From: Uropetala carovei
Taxonomy: Eukaryota > Arthropoda > Insecta > Odonata > Petaluridae
DNA: 64,000 nt
NCBI GenBank assembly: GCA_036926305.1
Contig: JAXCHB010000143.1
Span: 6,923,501 to 6,987,500, forward strand
Direction of reading: 5' to 3'
Made by a program: the position numbers and the translations under genes. Below, one piece after another: positions 48,248 through 58,564 of this stretch; the stretch's first letter is position 1, and each line of letters starts with the position of its first letter. The notes beneath the pieces are model-generated. The model saw nothing but the letters and a program-made list of their open reading frames with translations. It was not told where the DNA came from and made no database searches.

Positions 48248-48337
48248 GAAGCAACTGTGCTGGAGTCACTTGTGAGGAAATTGATTGTCAAACTCAAAAA
48301 TACATCCCTCTTGGTCAATGCTGTCCTGTTTGTGCAG
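48248..48337 (+). CDS. Collagen exon 5: VWC domain, second half
   Basis: 90 bp between aatatttag and gttagc, phase 1 to 1. It encodes GSNCAGVTCEEIDCQTQKYI then PLGQCCPVCA. The CCPVC end is diagnostic of VWC domains. Joined to exon 4 the domain has 12 cysteines, two more than the usual ten; the extra pair (..QSCTGSNC..) straddles the exon junction. VWC domains in collagen propeptides bind BMP/TGF-beta ligands in vertebrates; whether this one does is unknown. Confidence 0.85.
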
Positions 48338-48449
48338 GTTAGCATAGTAGTATAGTGTAATAATTTAATTTTATAATAATTTATTTACTCTTATGCTTGT
48401 AAGAGTAAGAAAGAAGTTATTTTTCATTTATATCTTTCCTCTATTGCAG

Positions 48450-48487
48450 ATGACAAGGTACAGCAGGAGCCAGAAGTGATTCCACCA
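48450..48487 (+). CDS. Collagen exon 6: short linker
   Basis: 38-bp exon 112 bp after exon 5, between ctattgcag and gtatgt. It takes phase 1 in and leaves phase 0, encoding DDKVQQEPEVIPP. It links the VWC domain to the Lys/Pro-rich exon 7. Small, but both splice signals are strong and the phase change is needed to enter exon 7 correctly. Intron 6 then runs about 6 kb and is filled with transposons. Confidence 0.65.
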
Positions 48488-48553
48488 GTATGTGCTACCT
48501 CTCCATTGATCTTTTCCAATTAGATACTTTTCCTGTGAAAATACAGAGATATA

Positions 48554-49406
48554 CCGTATTTACTCAGATATAAGCTGCCACCGCATATTAGTCGCACCCA
48601 GGGTTTTTCAACTTTAAAAATAGAAAAAAAACTTCCCTCGATATAAGCTGCGTTTTGAACTCAAAAATGTGTCTACAATCGGAGGCTCCAGAAATTTTTT
48701 TATTTGCTCTCCAGTTGAAAAGTTATGATGTAGAATAATTGAAGTTACGAGCGCAATAAAATGTCGATTTTCGATTTTCTCAGCCGACTTTGCCCGGGTG
48801 CATACGCAAGAGATTCGTGAGTTACCTCTTATTTTCCCTCTCTGCTGTAAGTGAGCAAGATTACGCGGCCACTGCAAGCAGAGGAAAAACTATGCATCGA
48901 AAATTTCCGTACCGCAAATTTCAGTGCATGCGCGTCAAAAAATTTCATGCAACTGGTCGCATGGTGCATGATTAAGCAATATTACTAATAAAATACTATG
49001 AAAATGGCACAATAAATTCTTGAAATAGGCGAGAAACCACGCGCGTATATTACCGCTATGACTACGAGACATCGAGAAAGAAAGAAATTTTGAAAAAATG
49101 TCGCGGAGTGAGCAGTACTTAAGCGATCATTCACGGATACGAGAATTTCTGCCTCGCGAATGAAAAAAACAGGTACTCAAAATGAAAATCGCGGATACGC
49201 AAATTTCGCGAATGGCGAGGGATTACTGTAGGTATATGTCTTACGACTTCTAATCGAAAATGATATAAACGCGAAAATTGTGATCGTAATGCGAGAATAT
49301 CTCACTTTAAGAACGTTTTTCCTTTGTATTCGCACATAATCCACACCTTAATTTTTCGAATAAAAATTTAGAAAAAATGGTGTGGCTTATATGCGAGTAA
49401 ATACGG
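48554..49406. mobile_element. pogo/Tigger-type MITE, 853 bp, in intron 6
   Basis: Left end ccgtatttactcagatataa and right end, inverted, ccgtatttactcgcatataa; flanked by TA (48552-48553, 49407-49408). Inside, cgaatggcgagggattactgta (about 49212-49230) is a second pogo-type end on the minus strand, so another element is partly embedded. No intact ORF. A related end occurs at 56418. Confidence 0.75.
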
Positions 49407-49756
49407 TAGTTATCTGCAGATAAGAAAATTATTGTCATCAACTCTTACAGAAAGAAGATGAAAGCATTTAATTATGAAAAACTGGGATATAATAATTTGA
49501 ATTGTTTATTCAGATTTATAGGAATTTCTTCATCCCTAACTACCCAAATTATTCCACTGTTAAGTCCACCGCACACCGGGTGCTATACTATATAGCGCTA
49601 TATTTTTGTGTGATGTTATAGCTAGCGATAAGATATAAATATGCACACACCAGATACTATAATATGTTTTATTTTTTCCTGGGAAACTCGCTTAGTTCTA
49701 CAAGATGGCCAAGAGAATAAACGCCGAGGCATTGCTGTTGTTAACATTGGCTTTAA

Positions 49757-51077
49757 CCCTTAAACCAAAGTATGTGTCTGACAACCACATATGATTTTTC
49801 ATTTTGTTAGTGTGGCTGCACTGATTGAGCTGGCGGCCCAAACCTCACAGTACCTTCCTCATATTACTTCCTGCTGTGGGTGATACATTGTTTTTGCAGT
49901 CACAATTTCTCAACTGTTCGTAAGAAATCGTTTTTCAAAAGTTACAGTGTCTCGTGGACACCTACTTCTCATAACGTATATTTTTTGCATGCCTGGTTGA
50001 CACATACAAATAAATATTATTTTCATTTCTTTTTTTAACAATTTTTAGAATTATATAATTATAATTTAGATTTATTACAGAAGTAAGGATGGATGCAGGC
50101 CCTAGCACCTCGGAAGGCGGTAGTACATCAAAGAATTGGTGCAAATATTACGAGAAAAAAAGCTAGCGTACGTGGGAACACTGAAGAGAAAAAAACCAAA
50201 ATCCCAAAAAAGTTTTTACCATCGAGGAAAAGAGAAGTTTGTTTGACATTGTATGGATTTAGTAATGATATCACGTTGCTCAGTTACGTTCCAAAAAAGA
50301 ATAAAGCGGTGCTGATGGTATCAACTATGCATTGACACAAATAAACTGGAAATAGTGGGATTTTACAACCGAACAAAAGGAGGCGTCGATGTAATGGATC
50401 ATAAATGCGCTAATTAGTCTTCTAACATAAGAAGTCAACGTTGGCCATTAGCAGTATTTTATATGTTTGTAAACATATCTGTGGTGAATAGTTACATAGT
50501 CTACTTATGTTTCAAAAATTCGGAAAAATATAAAGACATTCAATTTTTTGAAAGAATTAACTCTAGTACTTTTGAGGCCACACCTAGGAAACAGACTTGC
50601 TGTTCCAAATATGCATTCAGACTTGAAAAAACTCAGCGAAAGCATTTTACAAGAAGCAAATAAGGATGGCACACCGAAACCAAAACAGAAATCTGAGAGC
50701 GACAGACCTGAAAGAAAGAGGAAGTGTAGCTAATGTCTGTATACACAAAATCGAAATACCAGGTATAAATGCATAAAATGTCAAAGGCCAATATACTTAT
50801 ATTGTTTCAAAAAGATTTGTCACATATGTTGTGGAGATTTGTAAGCGCAAACTTTTTTTTACGTTACGTATACTTTCAATGCAAAGATTTTTAAATATTA
50901 ATATGTAGATATTACATTGGTATTTGGCGAATGGTAATTATATGTAATAAATGAATAAGCTTAATGTATCATTACACTTAATTTAATAATAAAACAATAA
51001 AAATTGAATATTTTTATATGCGTGTCTGACATACACATACTTCTAATAATAGACAAAAAGTTACTTTGGTTTAAGGG
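49757..51077 (+). mobile_element. piggyBac element, internally deleted, nested in Harbinger
   Basis: Exact TTAA duplications at 49753-49756 and 51078-51081; ends CCCTTAAACCAAAGTA inverted at both sides, with a further subterminal pair (gtatgtgtctgaca / tgtctgacatacac). This is the target and terminus signature of piggyBac. 1321 bp is shorter than the usual 2.4 kb, consistent with loss of the N-terminal and catalytic region. Confidence 0.9.
50090..50850 (+). pseudogene. piggyBac transposase C-terminal half, broken
   Basis: Frames show FSNDITLLSYVPKKNKAVLM, then after a shift IVGFYNRTKGGVDVMDHKCA, RSQRWPLAVFYMFVN, and SVVNSYIVYLCFKN. TKGGVDvmD and the R..RWP...FY motifs are those of DDE_Tnp_1_7, including its last conserved Asp. 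The end reads KCIKCQRPIYLYCFKKICHI-CCGDL, the Cys-rich DNA-binding tail of piggyBac proteins. A stop in CAN*SS and frameshifts show it is inactive. Confidence 0.8.
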
Positions 51078-51551
51078 TTAAAGCCTAAGAAGAGGAAGTG
51101 GATTCATGAAATTAATATTAGTAGAGAGCAACTTGGAGAGTTCCATCATTTATTTCAGGATCTACAAAACGATGACAAAAATTTCTGACAGTATTTTCGT
51201 TTAACAAAAATGCAGTTTGAAGAGATATTGCGTGTCTTCCATGTCAAACACTGTATAAGAAAAAAACAAGCAGCCCAATACTTGCTAAAGTAAAGACTTC
51301 AACTGTATGACGCTAGGAGCACTGTACACGTGGTCACCCGTGCATTCTACGCATGCGCCAGTTCTGCTATATTTTGTTAAAATAGCCAAGACCACAACGC
51401 ATGCTATATAGCGGGGTTTTATAGCTTATAGCACACTATATTTTTCCTTCAGTCTGCGGGCTTACATTGAATTACATGTTGCACAAAAGTTAGCGATATA
51501 TCTTTATATTATATCTTCATAGTATAGCGCCCGGTGTGCGGTGGCCTTTAA

Positions 51552-52628
51552 TCCTACAAATAGTTCAAAACACTACAAAATTGAGTTTAAAAAATTTGAA
51601 ATTGCTTATTTTGTTAGGAATTTAATTCCATCTATTCATTTGATTGCTATCTTAAAACATCCAGTAACAAGAACATTAGAGTACTGTATATTGCGGAGTA
51701 AAAGGCAATGTTAATTTTTCAGTTTGAAAATGAATGTTTAGGCTAACATTCACTATATAAGTATTTTTTCAGACAAAATCAGGATCCCATATAATAAAAT
51801 ATTTGAATAAAATGTGAATATAAAATCTCAGTTAAGCATTGATTGAGAAATACGTGTGCAATTCCCAGGGCTCACTTGACATGTGTAACATCGCATTGCA
51901 TTGCTGACAGTAAATAACTCTCATCATGGCTCTGCCTACGAAATGATTGAATATAAACCTGGTTCTAAGATAAAAGCCATAGAATTTGCTAAAAAATCAA
52001 ATAACTGATCTGCAGTGAGAGAATTAGGGGTATGCTAAATAAATTATAAACCCTGATTCAATATGGAGATCACATACACCAGATGATTAGCCACATTAAA
52101 CTACTGGCACACACACCTCTGTTTTATGCAAGAATTCAGTTAAACACGATTATATTTTGTCCTAATACCTGATTTACGAAAGGTATCCTTCAATCTACTC
52201 AAGAGTTGCAATCCACTAAATCATTGCGCTAGACGAAAAGGCATATGCCAAAAATAATTTTTCCATTGAAAACTCTGGAATAAGGATTAGGAACATATTT
52301 GATCACTTACATTCCAAAAAAGACTTGTTTAAGATTGTGTTTTATGGGCATTTTAAAATTACATTACATTACAATAACATGAAAAATCATTAAAGACGTG
52401 CATTTCTCTTTACTTCATCTGCAAAAAGATTTTTTGTTCACAAACGCGATGATGGCATAATAAATATTTGAGAGGTTAAAAATCCTCAACCAAACATTTA
52501 CAATACAAATTTTCTGTGTTGATGTAAGAAAATCTAACACACATATTAAGCTAAAACATTTCTTCTAAGCATCCAGGGTTCAACTTGAGCTTTGAGTCTT
52601 GCTTCGGCCCACGAAATAACATGGGATA
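51552..52628. other. Intron 6, AT-rich, nothing recognised
   Basis: No gene, RNA or repeat structure that I can support. Confidence 0.4.
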
Positions 52629-52630
52629 TA

Positions 52631-53948
52631 CGAGGTGCTACCCAAAAGTTCCGGGACTGTAGCCATAAACTACTGTAGGCTTACCTGAGTTTCTAATCTC
52701 CACCATCACCCTCGAAGTAATTGCCTTGGGAGTTGATACAACGATCCCAGCACCTCTGCCAGTCATGGAAGCACCTCTGGAACTGTGATTTTGAAATGCT
52801 GTTCAGCACTTCCTGCGATTCCGACTGGATGTCCTCATCGGTGTCAAATCTCCGTCTCTTCATACGAATTTTCATCTTGGGGAACAGGAAGAAGTCGCAG
52901 GAGGCTAAGTCGGGGGAGTAGGGGGGATGGGGGACCACTGCCATGTTGTTCTTGTCCAAGAACTTCTGCACAGACAGAGAGGTATGCACGGGCACGTTGT
53001 CAAGATGCAGGAGCCAGTCTTGTGTGCACCACTTCTTCGGCCGTTTCCATCTCATGTCCTCTCTCAAACGCCTCAAGACTTCAGTGTAGAACTGCTGATT
53101 CACCATCTGACCTTGGAGAAGAAATTCCATATGGACAATTCCCTCCATGTCAAAGAAGACGATCAACATGCTCTTGACATTGTTCTTGACCTGCCTTGCT
53201 TTTTTTGGTCGCGGAGAAGATGGAGTCTTCTACTGGGAAGACTGCTGCTTAGTTTTGGGGTCGTAGCCATAAAACCAGCTTTCATCACTGAAAGAAAGTT
53301 TGGGCCGTTTCTAACGTGCTCCTTGAGTTCCCTGCACACACTCAGTCGATGTTGGTTCTGGTCCTGGGTCAACACGCAGGGTACGAATTTGGCTGCAATC
53401 CGCCTCATGTTTAGTTCATCAGACAGTATTCGTTGACATGTCCCATATGACAGGCCAACAATGCTGCTGATATCTTGGATGGTACGCCGACGATCCTCGC
53501 GAATGACCTGTCACACTTTTTCCATGTTTTCATCCATTGTGCTGGTTGAAGGCCGACCAGAATGTTCAGAATCTTCAACAGACATTTGTCCACGTTTGAA
53601 ACATGAGCACCACTCGAAAGTCCGGGTTCTACTCATAGCCTCGTCACCGAATGCTTGCGTAAGCATTTCATGTGTCTTGGATGCGGTTTTGTCAAGCTTG
53701 AAGCAAAACTTGATGCAGGCACGCTGCTCCTTCAAGTCTGCCATTTCACTACACAAGAAAATCGCAGAACGCCGGTAACAATGGGTTGAAAAAACTCGCG
53801 TGAAAAGAAAATACATGCACACACACACCTGAAACTGTACACACTGCTTCATAAAGGATGTCTTCAGCACATCCTATCGGCAGAAGTCCCTACCACTTCC
53901 GGTTAGCGCTCCACACAGCCAGTCCCAGAACTTTTGGGTAGCACCTCG
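52631..53948 (-). mobile_element. mariner element, full-length ends (1318 bp), in intron 6
   Basis: Ends cgaggtgctacccaaaagtt at both sides (inverted, at least 27 bp with one change), flanked by TA at 52629-52630 and 53949-53950. Length matches the usual 1.3 kb of mariner. Good end conservation suggests this is one of the younger insertions of the window. Confidence 0.9.
52693..53744 (-). pseudogene. mariner transposase, broken by stops and a frameshift
   Basis: Start at ATG 53744: MADLKEQRACIKFCFKLDKT, then SRTRTFEWCSCFKRGQMSVE and HSGRPSTS. A TGA follows at about 53513. The same frame resumes with DRRRTIQDISSIVGLSYGTC (second helix-turn-helix). A deletion/frameshift near 53290 precedes DESWFYGYDPKTKQQSS (first catalytic Asp), with a TAG soon after. 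The last part has DWLLHLDNVPVHTS (second Asp) and HPPYSPDLASCDFFLFPKMK (third Asp), so all three DD34D residues can still be seen. Total about 350 codons, the family length. Subfamily not assigned. Confidence 0.88.
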
Positions 53949-54445
53949 TATGCAAGCCACTTTTTATTATCATTTTAAAATATGTTAAAATCCAGTTACA
54001 TACACGGGAATTTGACAGTCTCTTGTGTGAAAGTATAATTTTTTTACCGCCGAGAAAAATCAAATCAATTCCCATACAGTGCAACTGATGACTAATGCCT
54101 CATGGTAGACTTGCCAAATGATAAGCATTAATACCAATATGTGTTGTATGTAATGAAAAATGTATGTAAAAATAAGAATTGTGAGTCTCGGTAATATTAT
54201 AGGATAAATGTGATTATTAAACTGATAGACTAAAATTTCAAGAAAATTATAAGAATAGAATATATGAAAAAGGAATATGAGGATCAACTAAAAAATACTC
54301 TTTCTGAGAAGTCATTCACAGTATTATTTGAATTTTTATTTAATTAATTTGGAAGAAAGAATCAGAGGACTGGAATGAATGAATTATTTTGATGTGGCTC
54401 ATGTTAAGTATGATATATGTAGCATTATTACATATTCCTGTACAG

Positions 54446-54526
54446 GTTGTGATTCCAAAGAAGCCAAAGCCACCAAAGGCTGCAGAGAGTGCCCACACTG
54501 ATGCTTTCGGAGTACCAGGACCACGG
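54446..54526 (+). CDS. Collagen exon 7: Lys/Pro linker and start of minor helix
   Basis: 81 bp between cctgtacag and gtaaga, phase 0 to 0. It encodes VVIPKKPKPPKAAESAHTDA then FGVPGPR. The last six residues are already Gly-X-Y triplets (GVP GPR) and continue without a break into exon 8. The KKPKPPK stretch is a basic linker. Whole-codon exons in multiples of nine bases are usual in fibrillar collagen genes; 81 bp fits. Confidence 0.75.
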
Positions 54527-54753
54527 GTAAGACTTCATTCTAATTAATTCAACAAAAATACTCATCTTATTCACATAAATGAAAATTGGGTGATAATATT
54601 CTTATTAGACCATGACAATTTTATTGCATTTCTCTAAATTCATATAATATATTTCTTAGAGAATTTTATTTGCTATATTCATTGTTTATCTAATAAAATT
54701 TGTTATAGTACCCTATTTGAGAGGCTTAATTTCATATATTTGTTCTATTGCAG

Positions 54754-54867
54754 GGGAATTCAGGATATCCTGGAGAGCAAGGCCGACCAGGTGATACAGG
54801 TACTCCAGGATCTCCTGGATCTCCTGGTATTCCTGGGCTGCCTGGACCTCCTGGACCAGTTCCAGAC
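54754..54867 (+). CDS. Collagen exon 8: minor triple helix
   Basis: 114 bp between ctattgcag and gtatgt, phase 0 to 0. It encodes twelve uninterrupted Gly-X-Y triplets, from GNSGYPGEQGRPGDTGTPGS to GPPGPV, then PD. With exon 7 the minor helix is 14 triplets, close to the short N-propeptide helix of vertebrate fibrillar collagens. Y-position prolines (GYP, GRP, GTP, GSP, GIP, GLP, GPP) are suited to prolyl 4-hydroxylation. This is the clearest collagen exon of the window. Confidence 0.9.
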
Positions 54868-56247
54868 GTATGTTCTTATGTTCCATTTTATTTCCAGTAT
54901 TATAAACATGCATTTTTGGATTGCCTGAACTAATGGTCTAAAATTAAATTGAAACAGTTTAAAGATCACAGAAATGTTGATATAGAAGGAAGTAAATCCA
55001 GATGTATCTTGGTAGTAAGAGAGGGGAAGTGATGGAGAGGTGAGAATTTTTTTAACAGATGGGAGGGGTGTTGGATTTATGCTTATATGATTAGGATATT
55101 CACCATGAGAGGTGAAGTTGGGATTCTGTCAGTTACAATTGAGTGGTGAATGTAAAACAAATTAACTATTATTTATGTATTTTTCTCATGCCATTGGTTG
55201 TTTGTTGTTCATTCTTTGTTTGCCATTGTTACAAAGTACATAGAATTAATCAGTGTTCTTTGATAAATGTTTATCAACCTATTTCAGCTTAATAAAGTAT
55301 TTAAAATGCACATGCGTCCTGGTATGGAGAGAAGATAGGCCAGAGGATGGAAGGTTGAAAATTGAATCAGTTAGGATGAATGATGAATATACTGACAATT
55401 ATATAGTGGTAGTTATTATAATTGACTGGGGGTGAAGCTAACTTGCCACGAGAAGTGCAGTGAGGGTTTGGGAGCCAAAGTGTCAGGAACAGAACCCATA
55501 GTTTTTTAAATATTATTCTGTCAGTCTAGAATAGCCCTAATATCTGACAAAAGTGCACCCTCTACTGATAGTATTAAATCATTAAAATGGTTAGAGTTCC
55601 CAAGATTTCTTCTGGGTAGTGGTCTTGGAGGTAATCCAATGTGATGTATTAGTAATGAGGGCCTGCTCCATTGTGTATGGCTAATCAACAAAAGCCATAA
55701 TGCTCCCACAGTAGCTTTACTGTTTTTTTCCTCATCCCTGTTGATTAACAAGAGACCAGTAAACAAAGTCATGTTGATTCACTGTACGATTGAGCTTAAG
55801 AGATCACCCATCAGATGAGGCAGTTAACTCTGGCAGATATTAATTTTAATTTCTCATTAGTAGAAAAAATTCACAAAATTCAAAACAATCTGTACCATCT
55901 TTCACTTGTGGCATGCAGCAGTCTCAGTTGGTTTCACTTTTGCAAAGTTCAACATACACTGAGTCTTTTGAGCATAATGCTTTACATACATCCTTGTTGA
56001 TCATGAAATGGTTGTACACCGTAGAATATATAATTTTTGAGATACCCTGCCCGTACTTAGCAGTGAAATTCAATTTTATGGAAGAACGCTTGATAAAAAT
56101 TGAAAGAGATTCCTTGCTGGAGAAGAGTCGTGCATTATGAGGAGAATAAATGTTGTTTGATTAATTTTCTGAAGTTGAATAAATTCCAAAAACAAAATAA
56201 CAGTACCCGAATAAACACTTCAGTATAAAAAATTGAAAAATTAAGCA
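54868..56247. other. Intron 8, first part, nothing recognised
   Basis: AT-rich intronic sequence without supported features. Confidence 0.4.
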
Positions 56248-57110
56248 CCGTAATTTTCCGATTATAATACGCACCCATGTTTTTACGAGTGAAATGTGAA
56301 AATTGTCCTATCACCATGTATAATATGCAACTAATTTTTTGTAAAAAGATCACTGTAATTTTTCACTTGGTTATTAGCAGTATCGAGACAGTTCTCACCT
56401 TGCCGCCAAGTGAGATACCGTATTTACTCGAGCATTACCCACACCCCCGTTTTTGGAAGTAAATACCTGGGAAAAAAGGTATTCGTGTAATGCCCGCACT
56501 TTAAAAATTCCAATTTTGTTATTTATCGGCAACATTGGTAAACTAATCTATCTGAAGTCGAGTCTGATGATGCGTAAGCGGCAGAAATCACGTATTTAAG
56601 ACGTAAATATTAAAACAACTTTTAATGCCTATTCTAACGCAATCAATCGCGAAAAATTGACATTCAACAATGCCATATTATAAAGAAGAAAGTCGGAAGC
56701 ATATTTTGAAGGCCAGTGCATTAATATCGCTAAAAGGTTCCGTTTTGAGTCACTGCACAGTGTACATGCTTTATTTTCGCTAAATGTTCGGAATCACGAC
56801 GGATATGCTACCATCACCGAAAAGAGTGCGCCTCTCATAAAAGAAAACTTAAAAATTATGTGCACAAACTAAATCCCAATATCCAATAGAACGATTTTTA
56901 ATTCTTTCTAAACATAATTATAAATCGATTTAGGTCTTAAGGCTCCATGCGGTCTCATTATCTTTCGATTATTAAATTGTATATAAATACCCGTAAAAAT
57001 TACAATGAAAACAAGATATCGTAAAATCCCAAATTGTTAAACAAAGAATTTATTCAACTCGCATTTCAAGGTCTTCTTTAGGAATTCCACGTTCGATTTT
57101 TTTCTAATAC

Positions 57111-57290
57111 CTAATCACTGATCTGGTCTTCATCTGCAACATAATCACCCCATAAGTAATGGTCCTCAGTTCCATCCAATGAATTCGAAATTCCAGTCAC
57201 TTTAAAGCCTTTGATCACAGTTTCTTCACTAACTCCGCGCCATGATACGAGCACCCATCGGCACACCTCGGAGAGCGGTGCGTGTTTCAG
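57111..57290 (-). pseudogene. Tigger-type transposase C-terminus (minus)
   Basis: The minus frame reads LSEVCRWVLVSWRGVSEETV, IKGFKVTGISNSLDGTEDHY, LWGDYVADEDQISD, stop. The W..vs..tI..gFk..gIsnaLDGtEDd.lW pattern is the usual C-terminal tail of Tigger/pogo proteins. It belongs to the element whose end is at 56418. The catalytic part is gone: at about 57290 the reading passes into the oppositely oriented copy. Confidence 0.65.
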
Positions 57291-57479
57291 CCTGCCTGTT
57301 GCCGTTGTGTTCTTCAAATTTAAGCATGAATCATGTAAAATTAAAAACAAAATCCGCGGTGTTCGGCACCTTCCAGGAAACACATTCAATTCATTCTTTG
57401 CCACGAAACACGGCAAGCGTTTCGCGGGTGGCCTACCGTCTTGTAATGTCCGCACCCCCTTTTTCTGGGTCCAGTTTTA

Positions 57480-57634
57480 GGGAAAAAAGTGCGAGTATCA
57501 CGAGTAAAATAGCCGAAGTGGATAGTGAGGATGAAGATGACGTTCTCAGCGACGCCATTTACGTAGACGATGAGAGAGAACACAAAATCACCGAAGAACT
57601 ATTTGAGGACAGCAATAATGAATTCCGAAGGTAA
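57480..57634 (+). pseudogene. Acidic C-terminal tail of a second Tigger-like copy (plus)
   Basis: Reads SITSKIAEVDSEDEDDVLSD, AIYVDDEREHKITEELFEDS, NNEFRR, stop. An acidic tail before a stop is usual for Tigger-type transposases, and orientation fits the outer element 56248-57864. The evidence is composition and position only. Confidence 0.4.
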
Positions 57635-58230
57635 GATTCGGACAACTATAAGTAAATAAATTATTATTCTTATTTTTGTTTTGAAAAACGATATTTAAAG
57701 GAATGTTATTGAAATGTACAATTTATTGGTAAAAATATATCCGTAAATATAAATTATTTCCTTACTAAAAAAAGTTGTATGTGCTTGTTACCATATATAA
57801 TATGCACCCTAACTTTTTGTCAATTTTTCGTGAAAAAATGCGTATTATAATCGGAAAATTACGGTACTTGTCTTAGATATCTCTAATAACCATGTTATTT
57901 TTTATACTTAAGTGTCTATTCTGAAATCGTTTTCAGCCATAAGACGAGCATGATAATTTTCTAGTGAAAAATAACATTAGTTCAGTGAAAATCTTTCTGT
58001 CATGTTTTCTGATTATGCTAGTATAGCATTAACAATAATATTGAAGAGAATGATAAATTACCCAGCTTTACATTGAATGTTCATTATACTTGGGAAGCGT
58101 TTTGAGATTTTGTTGTTGAAGTATTGTATACATTTGAATGCATTTATAATATTTAATCCTGTCACAGCAAAGAAAAATGAGCAAATATCATTATTGATTG
58201 TTCATCAATATTTTTAATTCTTCCATATAG

Positions 58231-58393
58231 GTATCCAGTTATATACATCAACTGGCACTAACTCAGTCTGTTGCTGGTGGTGGTGGTGACAAGGGACCAA
58301 CAGGAGGAGGAGGAGGTGGTGGAGGTGGCTTTCCAGATCCATTCCAATATTTGCAAGCACAAGTAGGTCCAGTTGGCCCAAGAGGTCCTCCAG
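58231..58393 (+). CDS. Collagen exon 9: Gly-rich telopeptide-like linker and start of main helix
   Basis: 163 bp between tccatatag and gtaaat, phase 0 in and phase 1 out (split Gly codon, as is common in collagen helix exons). It encodes VSSYIHQLALTQSVAGGGGD, KGPTGG and a Gly run, then FPDPFQYLQAQVGPVGPRGP-PG. The last four triplets (GPV GPR GPP G) look like the start of the main triple helix. The stretch between the two helices holds the place of the N-telopeptide and propeptide cleavage region. No further Gly-X-Y exon was seen up to 64000, so the next intron is at least 5.6 kb. From ATG 22546 the nine exons give 337 codons. Confidence 0.85.
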
Positions 58394-58564
58394 GTAAATG
58401 CTTCAGATTATTATCTTCTTTATTCAGGCATACCTAGAATAATCTCTACAGGTAGCATGAACTTATTATTCCTTGCTTAAGAGGTTGACTCTGGGGATCA
58501 CATTCACATACTTGTCTAATCTGCAGTTGTCCATTATATTTTAACACTTGTCAAATTATATATA

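Larger units (their letters stand above)
49564..51548 (+). mobile_element. PIF/Harbinger element, interrupted by piggyBac
   Basis: Ends gtccaccgcacaccgggtgc and, inverted at the right, ggccaccgcacaccgggcgc; TAA on both sides (49561-49563, 51549-51551) fits the 3-bp TWA duplication of PIF/Harbinger. The transposase begins at ATG 49705 (MAKRINAEALLLLTLAL), is cut by the piggyBac, and resumes at 51082 with PKKRKWIHEINISREQLGEF and HHLFQDLQNDDKNF, the HARBI1-like N-terminus. It meets a TGA, then QYFRLTKMQFEEILRVFH. The DDE domain is missing, so the copy is both deleted and disrupted. It contributes most of intron 6. Confidence 0.8.
56248..57864 (+). mobile_element. Tigger/pogo-type element, 1617 bp, composite, in intron 8
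   Basis: Ends ccgtaattttccgattataa and its inverse at the right (57841-57864), next to CA/TA. Inside, 56418 starts another pogo-type end (ccgtatttactcgagcatta). Two converging Tigger C-termini are visible (separate entries). Thus at least two related elements are fused or nested here. Confidence 0.7.

Noticed and set aside
54713..54969. Minus-strand frames over the collagen helix exon
   Set aside because: Antisense of Gly-X-Y repeats, which are stop-poor on both strands.
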